This document shows, in pieces, positions 41,755-51,682 of a stretch of 55,687 bases of DNA (positions are counted from its first letter, which is position 1; each line of letters starts with the position of its first letter). The translations under genes were made by a program, and so were the position numbers. Under the pieces are notes generated by a model, which saw only the letters and a program-made list of their open reading frames with translations, was not told the origin of the DNA and made no database searches. The stretch lies in assembly GCA_903940425.1 (NCBI GenBank), contig CAJAKX010000056.1:1-55687 (forward strand), given 5' to 3'. The DNA is from an uncultured Opitutia bacterium. GTDB lineage: Bacteria; Verrucomicrobiota; Verrucomicrobiia; Opitutales; Opitutaceae.

Positions 41755-44700
41755 TTACTTCGCCGCAACCTCGCTGCCGCCAGCCACTACCACGGCGGGT
41801 TGCGCCCGGTGCCGGCGCAGCCACACCGTGAAATGCTCCATGTAGATGTAGATGACCGGCGTGATGTAGAGCGTCAGCATCTGCGAGACCACCAGACCGC
41901 CGACCACCGCGAGCCCGAGCGGACGGCGCGACTCGGCGCCGGCGCCGAGTCCCAAGGCGATGGGGATGGCGCTGGCCAGCGCCGCAAACGAGGTCATCAT
42001 GATCGGCCGGAAGCGCACCATGCAGGCTTCGAAAATCGCCTTCTCCGCCGACGTTTCGCCCTGCGCGCGCGTGGCGAGGGCGAAATCGATCATCATGATC
42101 GCATTCTTTTTCACGATGCCGACCAGCAGGATGATGCCCACGTAGCCCATGATGTTGAGCTCCTGCCGGAACGCCCAGAGTGTGAACAGCGCGCCGAAGC
42201 TCGCGGCCGGCAGGCCCGAAAGAATGGTGAGCGGATGGATGAAATCCTCGTAGAGGATGCCGAGCACGATGTAGATCACGAGCACCGCCATGATCAGCAG
42301 AAGGGTGAGGCCCTGGGTCGACGACGCGAACGCCTGGGCCGCGCCGACAAAGCTGTAGCTGATCGTCGGCGGAAGGTCGCGGCGCGCGATTTCATTGATG
42401 GCCGCGGTCGCCTCGCTGAGCGCCACGCCGGGCCGCAGGTTGAAGGAGAGCGTCACTGCCGGCACCTGGCCGAGGTGGTTGACGGAGAGCGGTCCCACGT
42501 CGGGCCGCAGCATCGCCACCGTGTCGAGCGGCACGAGCCGGCCGTTGCGCGCGGGCAGGTAGATGAGCGAAAGCGCCGACTGGTCGCGCTGAAACTGCGG
42601 CGCCACCTCCATGATCACATAGTACTGGTTGGTGGGTGTGTAGATGGTCGAGACCTGGCGCGTGCCGAACGCGCTGTAGAGGGCGTCCTCGATCTGCTGG
42701 GGCGTGATGCCGAGCGTGGCCGCGCGGTCGCGCTGGATGTCCACCCGCACCTGCGGACTCGTGATCTGGAGATCGGTGTTCACGTCCACGAGCTGCGGCA
42801 GCGTGCGGAACTTCGCCTCCACGTCGCGGGCCACGCGGTAGAGCTCGGCGAGGTCCGAGCCGAACAGCGAGAACTGATACAACGCCTTCGTCTGCTGGCC
42901 GCCGATGCGGATGGTCGGCGGCTGCTGCGGATAGACCAGCAGGCCGGGAATGACGGCCAGCTGCTGGCGGAGCTGCTGCACCACCACCGGGGCCGGCGCC
43001 CGCTGACCCCGGGGCTTCAGGCGCACGATCATGCGGCCATTGTTGAGCGTGCCGCCGCCGCCCCCGCCGCCGATGGCCGACATGAAGGCGTCAACCGCGG
43101 GATTCTTCGCGAGGATGGCCGCGGCCGCCTGCTGGTGGCGCGCCATCTCGTCGAAGGAGACGTCCTGGGCGGCCTCGGTGAAGACGCTGATGAGCCCGGT
43201 GTCGTCGGTCGGAATGAAGCCCTGCGGCAGCATGCGCGCCACGAGCACGGTCAGCACCACCATGAGTCCGGCCACGCTCACCGTGGCCCCGCGGTGGTGC
43301 AGGCAGTAACGCAGCGAGCGCTCATAGGCCGACCGCATGGCGTCGAAGCCGCGCTCCGAAAGCTGGAACAGCCGCCCGTGCAGCTCGGTGCCGTCGGCCG
43401 CCCGGTGCGGATGCAAAAACCGGCTGCACAGCATCGGCGTGAGCGTGAGCGACACGAGGCCCGACACGAGAATGGCCGCGGTGATCGTCACCGCGAACTC
43501 GTGCAGCAGCCGGCCGAGGATGCCGCCCATGAACAGCACCGGGATGAACACCGCGACGAGCGAGAGCGTCATCGACAGGATCGTGAAGCCGATCTCGCCC
43601 GAGCCCTTGAATGCCGCCTCCCTCACCGGCAGCCCCCGCTCGATGTGACGCACGATATTCTCGAGCATGACGATGGCGTCATCCACCACGAAGCCGACCG
43701 AGAGCGTGAGCGCGAGCAGGGAAAGGTTGTCGAGGGTGTAGTCGCAGAAAAACATCACCACGAAGGTGCCGAGCAGCGCCATGGGGATGGCGATGCCGGG
43801 AATGACCGTCGCCGGCACGGTGCGCAGAAAGAGAAAGATCACCATCACCACGAGCGCGATGGCCAGCATGAGCGTGAACCGCACGTCGGCGACCGATTCG
43901 CGCACGGCCGCCGACTGGTCGCGCAGCACGTCGAGGTACACCGACTCGGGCAGCTGTTTCTGAAAGGCGGGGAGGAGCGCGCGCACCCGGTCCACCACCT
44001 CCACGGTGTTGGTGCCGGGCTGCTTCTGGATGGCGAGCACGATGGCGCGGGCGCTCCGGCCGCCCTCGTAGTACCAGCTCGCCACGCGGTTGGCCTGCAC
44101 GCTGTCGATGACCTCGGCGAGCTCCCCCAGCCGCACCGGCGCCCCGTTGCGGTAGGTGACGACAATGTTGCGGAATTCGTTGACGTCGGCCAGCTGGCCG
44201 TTGGCCACCACCGTCAGGGCCTGGTGCGGTCCGTCGAGCAGGCCGGTCGGCAGGTTGACATTGTGCGCGTCGAGCGCCGCCTGCACCTCGCTGATGGCGA
44301 TGCCGCGGCTGGCCAGCAGGCGCGGATCGAGCCGCACGCGCAGGGCGTATTTTTGCGCGCCGTAGACCTGCACTTGGGACACGCCGTCCACCATGGAAAT
44401 GCGCTGCGTGAGCATCGTCTCGGCATATTCGTCCACGTCCGACAGCGGCAGCGTGGGCGAACTCAGCGCGAGAAAAAGCACGGGCTGGTCGGCGGGGTTC
44501 GTCTTGCGGTAGGACGGCGGCGCCGGCATGTCGGTGGGCAGGCGGCGCTGCACCGCGGCGATGGCGGCCTGGACGTCCTGCGCCGCGGCATCGATGTTGC
44601 GTTCGAGCGTGAACTGCAGCGTGATCTGGGTGGAGCCGATCGTGCTCGTCGAGGTCATCGAATCGATGCCCGCGATGGTGGAAAACTGCTGCTCGAGCAC

Positions 44701-44895
44701 CGTGGCGACGGCGGAGGCCATCGTCTCCGGCGTGGCGCCGGGCAGGCTGGCGCCGACCTGGATGGTCGGAAAATCGACGTTGGGCAGGTCGCTCACCGGC
44801 AGCAGCCGGTAGGCCATTACGCCAAACACGCACAGCGCCACGCTCAACAGCGTGGTCATGACCGGCCGGCGGATGCAGAGCTCGGGAAGGTTCAT
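41755..44895 (-). CDS. RND efflux pump, HAE1/MdtB type
   Basis: 1046 residues, the usual length. N-terminus MNLPELCIRRPVMTTLLSVAL, two large periplasmic loops and twelve membrane helices. The proton relay region has the paired Asp in VGFVVDDAIVMLENI (helix 4) and Lys in GIVKKNAIMMIDFAL (helix 10). The sequence FPTIQVGASLPGATPETMASAVA is typical of MdtB/MuxB pumps for drugs and bile salts. A run of seven glycines (SAIGGGGGGGTLNNGR) in a loop is unusual. It begins 11 bp after the adaptor gene stop, one operon. No TolC gene here; the duct must come from elsewhere. Confidence 0.92.
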   Translation of the reverse strand: MNLPELCIRRPVMTTLLSVALCVFGVMAYRLLPVSDLPNVDFPTIQVGASLPGATPETMASAVATVLEQQFSTIAGIDSMTSTSTIGSTQITLQFTLERNIDAAAQDVQAAIAAVQRRLPTDMPAPPSYRKTNPADQPVLFLALSSPTLPLSDVDEYAETMLTQRISMVDGVSQVQVYGAQKYALRVRLDPRLLASRGIAISEVQAALDAHNVNLPTGLLDGPHQALTVVANGQLADVNEFRNIVVTYRNGAPVRLGELAEVIDSVQANRVASWYYEGGRSARAIVLAIQKQPGTNTVEVVDRVRALLPAFQKQLPESVYLDVLRDQSAAVRESVADVRFTLMLAIALVVMVIFLFLRTVPATVIPGIAIPMALLGTFVVMFFCDYTLDNLSLLALTLSVGFVVDDAIVMLENIVRHIERGLPVREAAFKGSGEIGFTILSMTLSLVAVFIPVLFMGGILGRLLHEFAVTITAAILVSGLVSLTLTPMLCSRFLHPHRAADGTELHGRLFQLSERGFDAMRSAYERSLRYCLHHRGATVSVAGLMVVLTVLVARMLPQGFIPTDDTGLISVFTEAAQDVSFDEMARHQQAAAAILAKNPAVDAFMSAIGGGGGGGTLNNGRMIVRLKPRGQRAPAPVVVQQLRQQLAVIPGLLVYPQQPPTIRIGGQQTKALYQFSLFGSDLAELYRVARDVEAKFRTLPQLVDVNTDLQITSPQVRVDIQRDRAATLGITPQQIEDALYSAFGTRQVSTIYTPTNQYYVIMEVAPQFQRDQSALSLIYLPARNGRLVPLDTVAMLRPDVGPLSVNHLGQVPAVTLSFNLRPGVALSEATAAINEIARRDLPPTISYSFVGAAQAFASSTQGLTLLLIMAVLVIYIVLGILYEDFIHPLTILSGLPAASFGALFTLWAFRQELNIMGYVGIILLVGIVKKNAIMMIDFALATRAQGETSAEKAIFEACMVRFRPIMMTSFAALASAIPIALGLGAGAESRRPLGLAVVGGLVVSQMLTLYITPVIYIYMEHFTVWLRRHRAQPAVVVAGGSEVAAK

Positions 44896-44906
44896 GGCCG
44901 GCGCGA

Positions 44907-46100
44907 TCAGGAGCCCGCTTTCGGTGTGGCCGCCTCCGTTGTGGCGGCCACGCCGTCACCCGGCGCCGCCAGCAGCTTGGGCTCGACCCGCGCGCCGGGC
45001 ACGAGGCGCAACTGGCCGTCGGTCACCACGGTCTCGTCCGCCTTCACCCCGGCGCGGATCACGGTCAGACCGTTGGCCGACCGGCCGGTCTGCACGTCGC
45101 GCAGCTCGACGGTGCGGTCCGGCTTCACGACAAAGACCTGGCTGCCGCGCTGGCCGGTCTGCACGGCGGCGGCCGGCACGAGCACGGCGTTGGTCTCCTC
45201 GCCCAGCCGCGTGACGATGTCGACGAACTGGCCGGGCCAGAGGGCGCGGTCGGCGTTGGCGAAGACGGCCTTGAGCAAAATCGTGCCGGTGGTGGCATCC
45301 ACGGCGTTGTCGATGAAATCGAGCCGGCCTTCGACGGACTTGCCGACGCCGTCATGCGGGCTCGCCGTGACGGGAACCACGCCCGCCGCCAGTGCAGCCC
45401 GCAGGCTCGCGAGCGACGCCTCGGGCACGGCATAGGCCACCGCAATGGGCGAGAGCTGGTTGATGGTGACGAGGGTGAAGCCGGCATCGTTGGCCTTGAC
45501 GAGCGCGCCCTCGTGCAGGTTGAGCTGGCCGGTGCGGCCGGCGATGGGGGCGCGGATCTCCGTATAACCGAGCTGGAGTTCGGCATTGGCCACGGCGGCC
45601 TCCCTGGCCTGCACCTGAGCCTTCGTGGTTTCCACGTCGGTGAGAAGCTGGGAAAGCTGCTCCTTGGAGATGGCCTGCTGCTGGTCGAGCTGCTGGTAGC
45701 GCACGGCCTCGACGCCGGCATGTTCGGCCTGGGCGTGGGCGTTGGCGAGATCGGCACGCGCGCTGCGCAGGTTGTTTTCAAAGGGCCGGCGGTCGAGCGT
45801 GATGAGCAGATCGCCCGCCTGCACCTCGTCGCCCTCGCGAAAATGAATCTGGGCAAGCACGCCGTCCACCTGCGACTTGACCGCCACGGTGCGCAGGGTC
45901 TGCACGGCGCCGATGGCGCTTTGCGTGATGGGCAGCGTCTGGAGCCTGGCGCGCCCGATCTGCACCGGCACGGCGGGCCCGCCCTGGCCGGCGGAGGTTC
46001 GGGCGCGGCCGCACCCGGCGGCCAGCAGCGCGGCCGCCAGTGCGAGCAGAGCCGCGGCAGGGATGGTGCACAAAAGATCGGCAGGCGGCCGGATGTTCAT
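44907..46100 (-). CDS. RND periplasmic adaptor lipoprotein, MdtA type
   Basis: 397 residues. Lipoprotein signal (LALAAALLAAGCGRARTS). Core motifs of the family: GAVQTLRTVAVKSQVDGVLAQIHFREGDEVQAGDLL (lipoyl half), a helical hairpin with YQQLDQQQAISKEQLSQL, and YTEIRAPIAGRTGQLNLHEGALVK (second half), then the beta-barrel and membrane-proximal domains with LWPGQFVDIVTRL. It links the RND trimer to an outer membrane duct. It is first in the operon, and a TetR-type palindrome lies 64 bp upstream of its start. Confidence 0.9.
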   Translation of the reverse strand: MNIRPPADLLCTIPAAALLALAAALLAAGCGRARTSAGQGGPAVPVQIGRARLQTLPITQSAIGAVQTLRTVAVKSQVDGVLAQIHFREGDEVQAGDLLITLDRRPFENNLRSARADLANAHAQAEHAGVEAVRYQQLDQQQAISKEQLSQLLTDVETTKAQVQAREAAVANAELQLGYTEIRAPIAGRTGQLNLHEGALVKANDAGFTLVTINQLSPIAVAYAVPEASLASLRAALAAGVVPVTASPHDGVGKSVEGRLDFIDNAVDATTGTILLKAVFANADRALWPGQFVDIVTRLGEETNAVLVPAAAVQTGQRGSQVFVVKPDRTVELRDVQTGRSANGLTVIRAGVKADETVVTDGQLRLVPGARVEPKLLAAPGDGVAATTEAATPKAGS

Positions 46101-46163
46101 GGCGATTTGTATGGTGGGAGAGGAGATCTTCGATCCAGATCCTGCAGGCGGGGCTGATTGCGT

Positions 46164-46185
46164 TTGCTGACCGGTCGGTCAGCAA
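46164..46185. promoter_or_regulatory. TetR-type operator palindrome before the RND operon
   Basis: TTGCTGACCG (46164-46173) and CGGTCAGCAA (46176-46185) form a perfect inverted repeat with two central bases. The TGACCG-NN-CGGTCA core is the classic TetR/AcrR operator style. It lies between the adaptor gene (minus) and glpK (plus). No TetR gene is adjacent to it, so the regulator is elsewhere. Confidence 0.6.
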
Positions 46186-46347
46186 TCAGCGCCTTGCGCC
46201 GCTTCAGGTTGGACGCATTCGCGGACATAAGGAAGGGAACGAAACTAAGCCGGCTGGTCAGTTTGGCAAGAGACGTTCCGCGGGGCCGGCCGGTTTCCGC
46301 GTGCGCCGGTGCTTGCCCGCGCCGCCGCGATGCGCCTGACTTTGGCC

Positions 46348-47838
46348 ATGCCCTCCTTCGTGCTCGCCCTCGACCAAGGCACGACGTCGTCGCGCGCCAT
46401 CGTCTTCGACCGGCGCGGTCGGGCCCGGGCGATTGTCCAGCAGGAGTTTCCGCAGTACTATCCGCGGCCCGGCTGGGTTGAACACCGCCCCGCCGACCTG
46501 TGGGAAAGCACCCGCCGCGTGGCGCTGGCCGCCGTGGCCGAGGCCAACCTCACCGGCGCCGACCTCGCCGCCATTGGCGTCACCAACCAGCGCGAAACCA
46601 CGCTGCTCTGGGAGCGCCGCACCGGCCGGCCCGTCGCGCCGGCCATCGTGTGGCAGGACCGCCGCACCGCCGAGGCCTGCCGCCGGCTTAGGTCCCGCGG
46701 GCTGGAGCCGCTCTTTCGCCGCCGGACCGGCCTGCTGCTCGATCCTTACTTCAGCGGCACGAAGCTCGCCTGGCTGCTCGACCGCCTGCCGGGCGTGCGG
46801 CGGCGCGCGGAGCGCGGCGAGCTGGCCTTCGGCACGGTCGATACCTGGCTCCTCTGGCAGCTCACCGGCGGGCGCGTGCATGCCACCGACGTTTCCAACG
46901 CCTCGCGCACCCTGCTGCTCAACCTCCGCACCGGCGACTGGGACGACGAGTTGCTCCGCGTTCTGCGGATTCCGCGCGAGGTCCTGCCGGAGGTGCGCGC
47001 GAGCAGCGAGGTCTACGGCGAGGTCACCACGCTGCCCGCGTTGCGCGGCGTGCCCATCGCCGGCGTGGCGGGCGACCAGCAGGCCGCCCTGTTCGGCCAG
47101 GCCTGCTTCCGCCCCGGCATGGCCAAGAACACCTATGGCACGGGCTGCTTCCTGCTGCTGCACACCGGCGACCGGCCGGTCGCGTCGCGCCACCAGCTGC
47201 TCACAACCGTCGCCTGGAAACTCGATGGCCGCCTGGAGTACGCGCTCGAGGGCAGCGTCTTCATCGGCGGCGCGGCCGTGCAATGGCTGCGCGACGGCCT
47301 CGGGCTCATCGCCTGCTCCGCCGACGTCGAGACGCTCGCCGCCCGCGTGCCGGACAGCGGCGGCGTCTATTTCGTGCCGGCCTTCACCGGGCTCGGCGCG
47401 CCGCACTGGGATGCCGCCGCGCGCGGCGCCATCGTCGGCCTCACGCGCGGCAGCACCGCCGCGCATCTCGCCCGCGCCGCGCTCGACAGCATCGCCTTCC
47501 AGACGGCCGACCTCCTCGCCGCGATGGAGGCCGACGCAAAGCTCCGGCTTCGCGAACTCCGCGTCGACGGCGGCGCGACGGTGAACAACGGTCTCATGCA
47601 GTTCCAGGCCGACCTGCTGCGCGTGCCGGTGGTGCGCCCGCGCACGACGGAGACGACCGCGCTCGGCGCCGCCTACCTCGCGGGTCTGGCGGTCGGCTTC
47701 TGGAAGAATCGCGACGAGATCGCCGCGTTGTGGCGGGCGGAGCGCACCTTCCGGTTCCGCGCTTCCGCCGGCGCGATGAAACGACTCCAAGCCGACTGGC
47801 GCCGCGCGGTGGAACGCACGAAAGCTTGGGCGCAGTAG
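46348..47838 (+). CDS. glpK: glycerol kinase
   Basis: 497 residues from ATG 46348 ([20 protein letters not shown]); the ATG at 46330 is possible. FGGY kinase of the actin-like fold. Motifs: phosphate loop DQGTTSSRA, substrate contacts [24 protein letters not shown], Asp base in [21 protein letters not shown] and the C-terminal [17 protein letters not shown]. It makes glycerol 3-phosphate from glycerol and ATP. No glycerol facilitator or dehydrogenase gene is next to it. The family is unmistakable; other FGGY sugars are less likely because DQGTTSSR and GATVNN are typical for glycerol kinase. Confidence 0.93.
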   Translation: MPSFVLALDQGTTSSRAIVFDRRGRARAIVQQEFPQYYPRPGWVEHRPADLWESTRRVALAAVAEANLTGADLAAIGVTNQRETTLLWERRTGRPVAPAIVWQDRRTAEACRRLRSRGLEPLFRRRTGLLLDPYFSGTKLAWLLDRLPGVRRRAERGELAFGTVDTWLLWQLTGGRVHATDVSNASRTLLLNLRTGDWDDELLRVLRIPREVLPEVRASSEVYGEVTTLPALRGVPIAGVAGDQQAALFGQACFRPGMAKNTYGTGCFLLLHTGDRPVASRHQLLTTVAWKLDGRLEYALEGSVFIGGAAVQWLRDGLGLIACSADVETLAARVPDSGGVYFVPAFTGLGAPHWDAAARGAIVGLTRGSTAAHLARAALDSIAFQTADLLAAMEADAKLRLRELRVDGGATVNNGLMQFQADLLRVPVVRPRTTETTALGAAYLAGLAVGFWKNRDEIAALWRAERTFRFRASAGAMKRLQADWRRAVERTKAWAQ

Positions 47839-48012
47839 CGCCACGAGCAGGAAGGCAGCAATGATTTGTTAACCCGCGGAGCGCGCGTCCCGGCCTGAAG
47901 ACCGGGAGCCGGGGCGGTTGGTCTGGGGTGTTTCCCTCTGCCGGTCGCGCCGGTCCTTTATTGCCACACCTGCGAAAAACCGCAGCATGGCGGCCGGCTT
48001 ACCAGCTTCCCC

Positions 48013-51000
48013 ATGAAACCACGCCTGCTTGTCCGCGCCGTGACCGGCGCCCTGGTGTCTGTTTTTCTCATGCTGAGTTCCGCCCTCCGCGCGGCCGATG
48101 CCGACCTCGCGGCCGTTCGCGCCAAGGCGGAGAAGGGCAACGCCGTCGCCCAGTACAACCTCGGGCTCCTTTATGCCGAGGGCCGGATGGTCCCGAAGGA
48201 TCCCGTCGAAGCCTACGTCTGGCTCAGCCTTGCCGCCGAAAACGGCACCACCGGCAAGGCACTTGGCGTGCTCATGGGTGAAATGTCCGCCGGCCAGCTC
48301 CAGGCCGGAAAAATCCGGCTGGACGAACGGCGCACCGCCACTCCCGCCGTCATTTCCCTGCGCCCGACTGCGCCGGCGCGCGCGGCCGCCGCACCGCCGG
48401 AGACCGCTCCCGCCGTGAGTGAAACGCCACCAGCGGCTTCCGCGCCGGCCGAGGATCGCACCACGGCGCTGGAAAAGGAGCTCGCCACCCTCAACGCGGA
48501 CAAAACGAAACTCAGCGAGGAGATCGCTTCCGCCTGGAAGGAGGCGGACAGCGCGAAAGCCACGGCCGCGGCCGCCGAACAGCACGCCACGCAGGCCGAG
48601 GCCGCCCTTAGCCAGCGCGCGAAGGACATCATTATTCTCCAGACCGAACGCAGCCAGCTCCGCCAGCAACTCGCCGCCGCGCCGCCCGCCACCGCCGTCG
48701 GCGCGCTCCAACAGGACCGCGACAAGCTGGCCGGCCGGCTCGCCACCGCCAATGCCGACATGCAGTCGCTGCGCGAGCGTCTGGCCCGGCTCGAGGCGGA
48801 AAACGAAAAACTCCAGCAGACGGCCGCCGGCGCCGCCCAGTCCGCGGCCAGCTTGGCCGCGCTGACGCAGCAGCTGGATGCCGCCCGGAACCAGCTCGCC
48901 GCGGCCCGTTCCGGCCAGGGCGAATCGCAGCAGCTCGCCGCCCGCCTTGCCGAGGTGGAAACCGCCCGGCAGGCCGCCGAAACGAAGGCGGCCGGACTGG
49001 ACGGGACGCTGGCCGGCCTGCGCCGGCAAAACGCCGAGCTGGCCGATGCGCGGCAAAGGATGGAAGTCCAGCTGCGCGAGGCTGCGCAGCGAAGCGAAGG
49101 CGGGCAATCCGCTCTCGCCGGCCGCCTCGCCGAGGCGACCCAACGCGCGGAGGCCCTGGAAAAACAGGCGGCGGCGGACACCCAGCATTTCCGCGAGACG
49201 CAGACGAAACTCGACCAGGCGCAGACCGAACTTGACACCGCGCATCAGGCGCTGGCCGCCGGCGAGACCTCGGCGAAGAATCTGACGCAGTTGGCCGCCC
49301 GGGTGGATTCCCTGCAAAAGGAACTCGCGGGCGCGCAAGGCGAGCGCGACAGCCTTGCCGTGGCGGTGAAGAAACTCACCGATGAGAAGACGGCGCTCAG
49401 CAGCCAGCTCAGCCAGGGCAGCGACGCCGCCCGCGAACTCGCCTCGCTCCGGACGCAGCGGGAACACAGCGAAACCGACTTGAACACGCTGCGTGCGCGC
49501 AACGCCGAGCTCGTCTCCGCGAACCAGAAGCTCGACGAGCAGGCCCACGCCGCCGCCCAGGCCGGCGTGGCTGAATTGACCGCCCAGCTCGAGGCGGTCC
49601 GCAAGGATCTGACCTCGTCCCAGAGCGCAAACACGGACCTCACCGCCCAGGTGAAGGCACTGACCGGGGATAAAGCGGCCCTGGCCGAGGCCCGGCAGCA
49701 ACAGCAGTTGCTCGAGACCGAGCTGGCCAAGGAGGGCCGCCAGATCGTCGAACTGGAGAAGGAGCGCGACCAGCTCCGCACCCAGCTCGCGTCAGTGGAT
49801 GAAGTGGAGTCCGCCGCCGCGCAGCAGTTCGACGAGTCCGCCCGCCTGAAGACCGCCCTGACCGCCGCCGAGCAGCGCGCCACGCAGGCCGAGACCGCCC
49901 TCGACCAGCGCGGGAAGGACCTCACCGCCGTGCAGGCCGAACTGGAGAACGCCCGCCGCACGCTCGGCGAACTCACCGCTGCCCAATCCGCGGCGGCGCA
50001 GGCCGCCATGACCGCCGGGCAGGACCGCCGCGAGCGCGACGACCTGCGCCAGCAACTTGAATCCGCGCGCCAGGAGCTCGCCGCGGCGAAGGAGGCCGGG
50101 GAAAAGTCGGCCGCGGCGCTCGCGCAGGCCGGGGAACACCGGCAGACGGCGGAGACAAAACTGGCCGAACAGTCCGCCCAGCTCGCCGCGCTCACCGCCG
50201 AGCGCGATCAGCTCCACCAGCAACTGGCCTCAGCCGCCGGCGCCGCGAAGACCGACGCCTCCCGCCTGCAGGATCAGACGGCCACCTTGACCCAGCAGTT
50301 GGAATCCACCCGCCAGGAACTGGCCGCGTCGAAGGAGGCCGGCGCCGACCTCGCCGCGCAGGTGAAGAAGCTGGCCGGGGAAAGGGAAGCCCTCAACCGC
50401 CAGCTCGCCGAGCGGGGCGAGGGAACGCAACGTCTGGCGGCGGTCACGGGCCGGCTCGAGGATGCGCGCAAGGAACTGCTCGTGCTCAAGAACGACAACG
50501 CCGAGCTCAACGACAATCTTCGGGGGACCACCAAGGAGCGCGACCGGTTGCGCGGCCAGGCCGCGGCGGCGGACGCCGTGAAGACCGAGGCCGCCAAGCT
50601 GCAGGACCAGATGACGGCGCTCACCGGCCAGCTTGACGCTGCGCGCAAGGACCTCGCGTCGGCCCAGAGCGCCGGGACCGGTCGCGCCGAGGAAAGCACC
50701 CGCCAGCTTACCGACGTCCGCACCCAGCTCCAGCAAACGAAGCAGGAGCTTGAGCAGGCGCACACGCAGAACGCGTCGCTCGCGGAGGCCAACCAACGCC
50801 TGGAACGCCAGGGCCGCGGCGGCGAAGAGGCCGCGCGCCGGCTGCAGGAGGCGCAGGCCTCCCTCGCGGGTCTGCAGAAGGAGAACGACGATTTGAAATC
50901 CGAGCATGCCTCACTGACCACCCGGCTGGCCCAGGCCGCCAGCACCGCCTCCACCGCGGCCGGCTCGGCCGACGAGGTCGCCCGCCTGAAGGACGAACTC

Positions 51001-51651
51001 GGCAAGGCCAACTTCAAGGTCGACGTGACGGTACGCGCCTTTGCGCTCGCCCAGCAGGAGAACGAGCAGCTCAAGAAACAGATCGAGCAGTCCGGCGGCG
51101 CGCGCCCGACCTCCGCCGCCTCGGCGCCGGATGCCGGCAAACGTGCCGCGGACGCCGAGGCCGCGCTGGCCAAGGCGCAGCAGGAACTGGCCGCGCTGCG
51201 CGAGACTGCGGAGCACGATGCCCGCGAGGCGGCCGCATTGCGTACGCAACTGGCCGGCGCCACCCCAAGCGGCGAGGGCACCAGCGCCGAAGTTACCCGC
51301 CTCAACGGCGAACTGGCCGCGGCGCGCGACGCCGCGGGCAAGGCCGCCGCCGAGAATGCGCGCCTGAGAACCGCGCTGGCCATGGCTGGCCGTGCGCCCG
51401 CGGCGGCGACGTCGCAACCCACGCGGCCGGCTCCGGTCACCGTGGCCGCATCCGCGCCCGCCGCACCGACTCCGGCCGCCCCGCCGCCCGCGCCGCGCAC
51501 GTATCGCGTGGCCTCGGGCGACACGCTCTCCCGCATCAGCAACCGGTATTACGGCACGGCCTCGCGCTGGCAGGACATCTACAACGCCAACCGCGACCAG
51601 CTCCGCAGCCCCGACGTGCTTCCCCTCGGCGTGGAGCTGAAGATTCCATGA
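48013..51651 (+). CDS. giant periplasmic coiled-coil protein with Sel1 and LysM domains
   Basis: 1212 residues: signal peptide (ALVSVFLMLSSALRA), one to two Sel1/TPR-like units (AEKGNAVAQYNLGLLYAEGRMVPKD, WLSLAAENG), a Pro/Ala linker, then about 950 residues of Ala/Glu/Gln/Leu-rich coiled coil (about 150-1110), a second Pro/Ala linker, and a C-terminal LysM domain (RTYRVASGDTLSRISNRYYG, then LPLGVELKIP). The coil contains repeated blocks, for example EQHATQAEAALSQRAKDI near residue 196 and EQRATQAETALDQRGKDL near 625. LysM binds peptidoglycan, so this may be a long fibre or spacer in the periplasm. No counterpart with known function comes to mind. Confidence 0.85.
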   Translation: MKPRLLVRAVTGALVSVFLMLSSALRAADADLAAVRAKAEKGNAVAQYNLGLLYAEGRMVPKDPVEAYVWLSLAAENGTTGKALGVLMGEMSAGQLQAGKIRLDERRTATPAVISLRPTAPARAAAAPPETAPAVSETPPAASAPAEDRTTALEKELATLNADKTKLSEEIASAWKEADSAKATAAAAEQHATQAEAALSQRAKDIIILQTERSQLRQQLAAAPPATAVGALQQDRDKLAGRLATANADMQSLRERLARLEAENEKLQQTAAGAAQSAASLAALTQQLDAARNQLAAARSGQGESQQLAARLAEVETARQAAETKAAGLDGTLAGLRRQNAELADARQRMEVQLREAAQRSEGGQSALAGRLAEATQRAEALEKQAAADTQHFRETQTKLDQAQTELDTAHQALAAGETSAKNLTQLAARVDSLQKELAGAQGERDSLAVAVKKLTDEKTALSSQLSQGSDAARELASLRTQREHSETDLNTLRARNAELVSANQKLDEQAHAAAQAGVAELTAQLEAVRKDLTSSQSANTDLTAQVKALTGDKAALAEARQQQQLLETELAKEGRQIVELEKERDQLRTQLASVDEVESAAAQQFDESARLKTALTAAEQRATQAETALDQRGKDLTAVQAELENARRTLGELTAAQSAAAQAAMTAGQDRRERDDLRQQLESARQELAAAKEAGEKSAAALAQAGEHRQTAETKLAEQSAQLAALTAERDQLHQQLASAAGAAKTDASRLQDQTATLTQQLESTRQELAASKEAGADLAAQVKKLAGEREALNRQLAERGEGTQRLAAVTGRLEDARKELLVLKNDNAELNDNLRGTTKERDRLRGQAAAADAVKTEAAKLQDQMTALTGQLDAARKDLASAQSAGTGRAEESTRQLTDVRTQLQQTKQELEQAHTQNASLAEANQRLERQGRGGEEAARRLQEAQASLAGLQKENDDLKSEHASLTTRLAQAASTASTAAGSADEVARLKDELGKANFKVDVTVRAFALAQQENEQLKKQIEQSGGARPTSAASAPDAGKRAADAEAALAKAQQELAALRETAEHDAREAAALRTQLAGATPSGEGTSAEVTRLNGELAAARDAAGKAAAENARLRTALAMAGRAPAAATSQPTRPAPVTVAASAPAAPTPAAPPPAPRTYRVASGDTLSRISNRYYGTASRWQDIYNANRDQLRSPDVLPLGVELKIP

Positions 51652-51682
51652 GATGTTTTCGTGTACGCAACCTCCGCCTTGG

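Noticed and set aside
41800..45435. 1211-codon open frame antisense to the RND and adaptor genes
   Set aside because: High GC keeps antisense frames open; the protein is rich in Arg, His, Glu and Asp without any domain, while the minus strand has full RND motifs.
47869..49701. 610-codon frame antisense to the LysM coiled-coil gene
   Set aside because: Its Leu/Gly/Arg repeats mirror the Ala/Glu/Gln repeats of the true gene; no independent signal.
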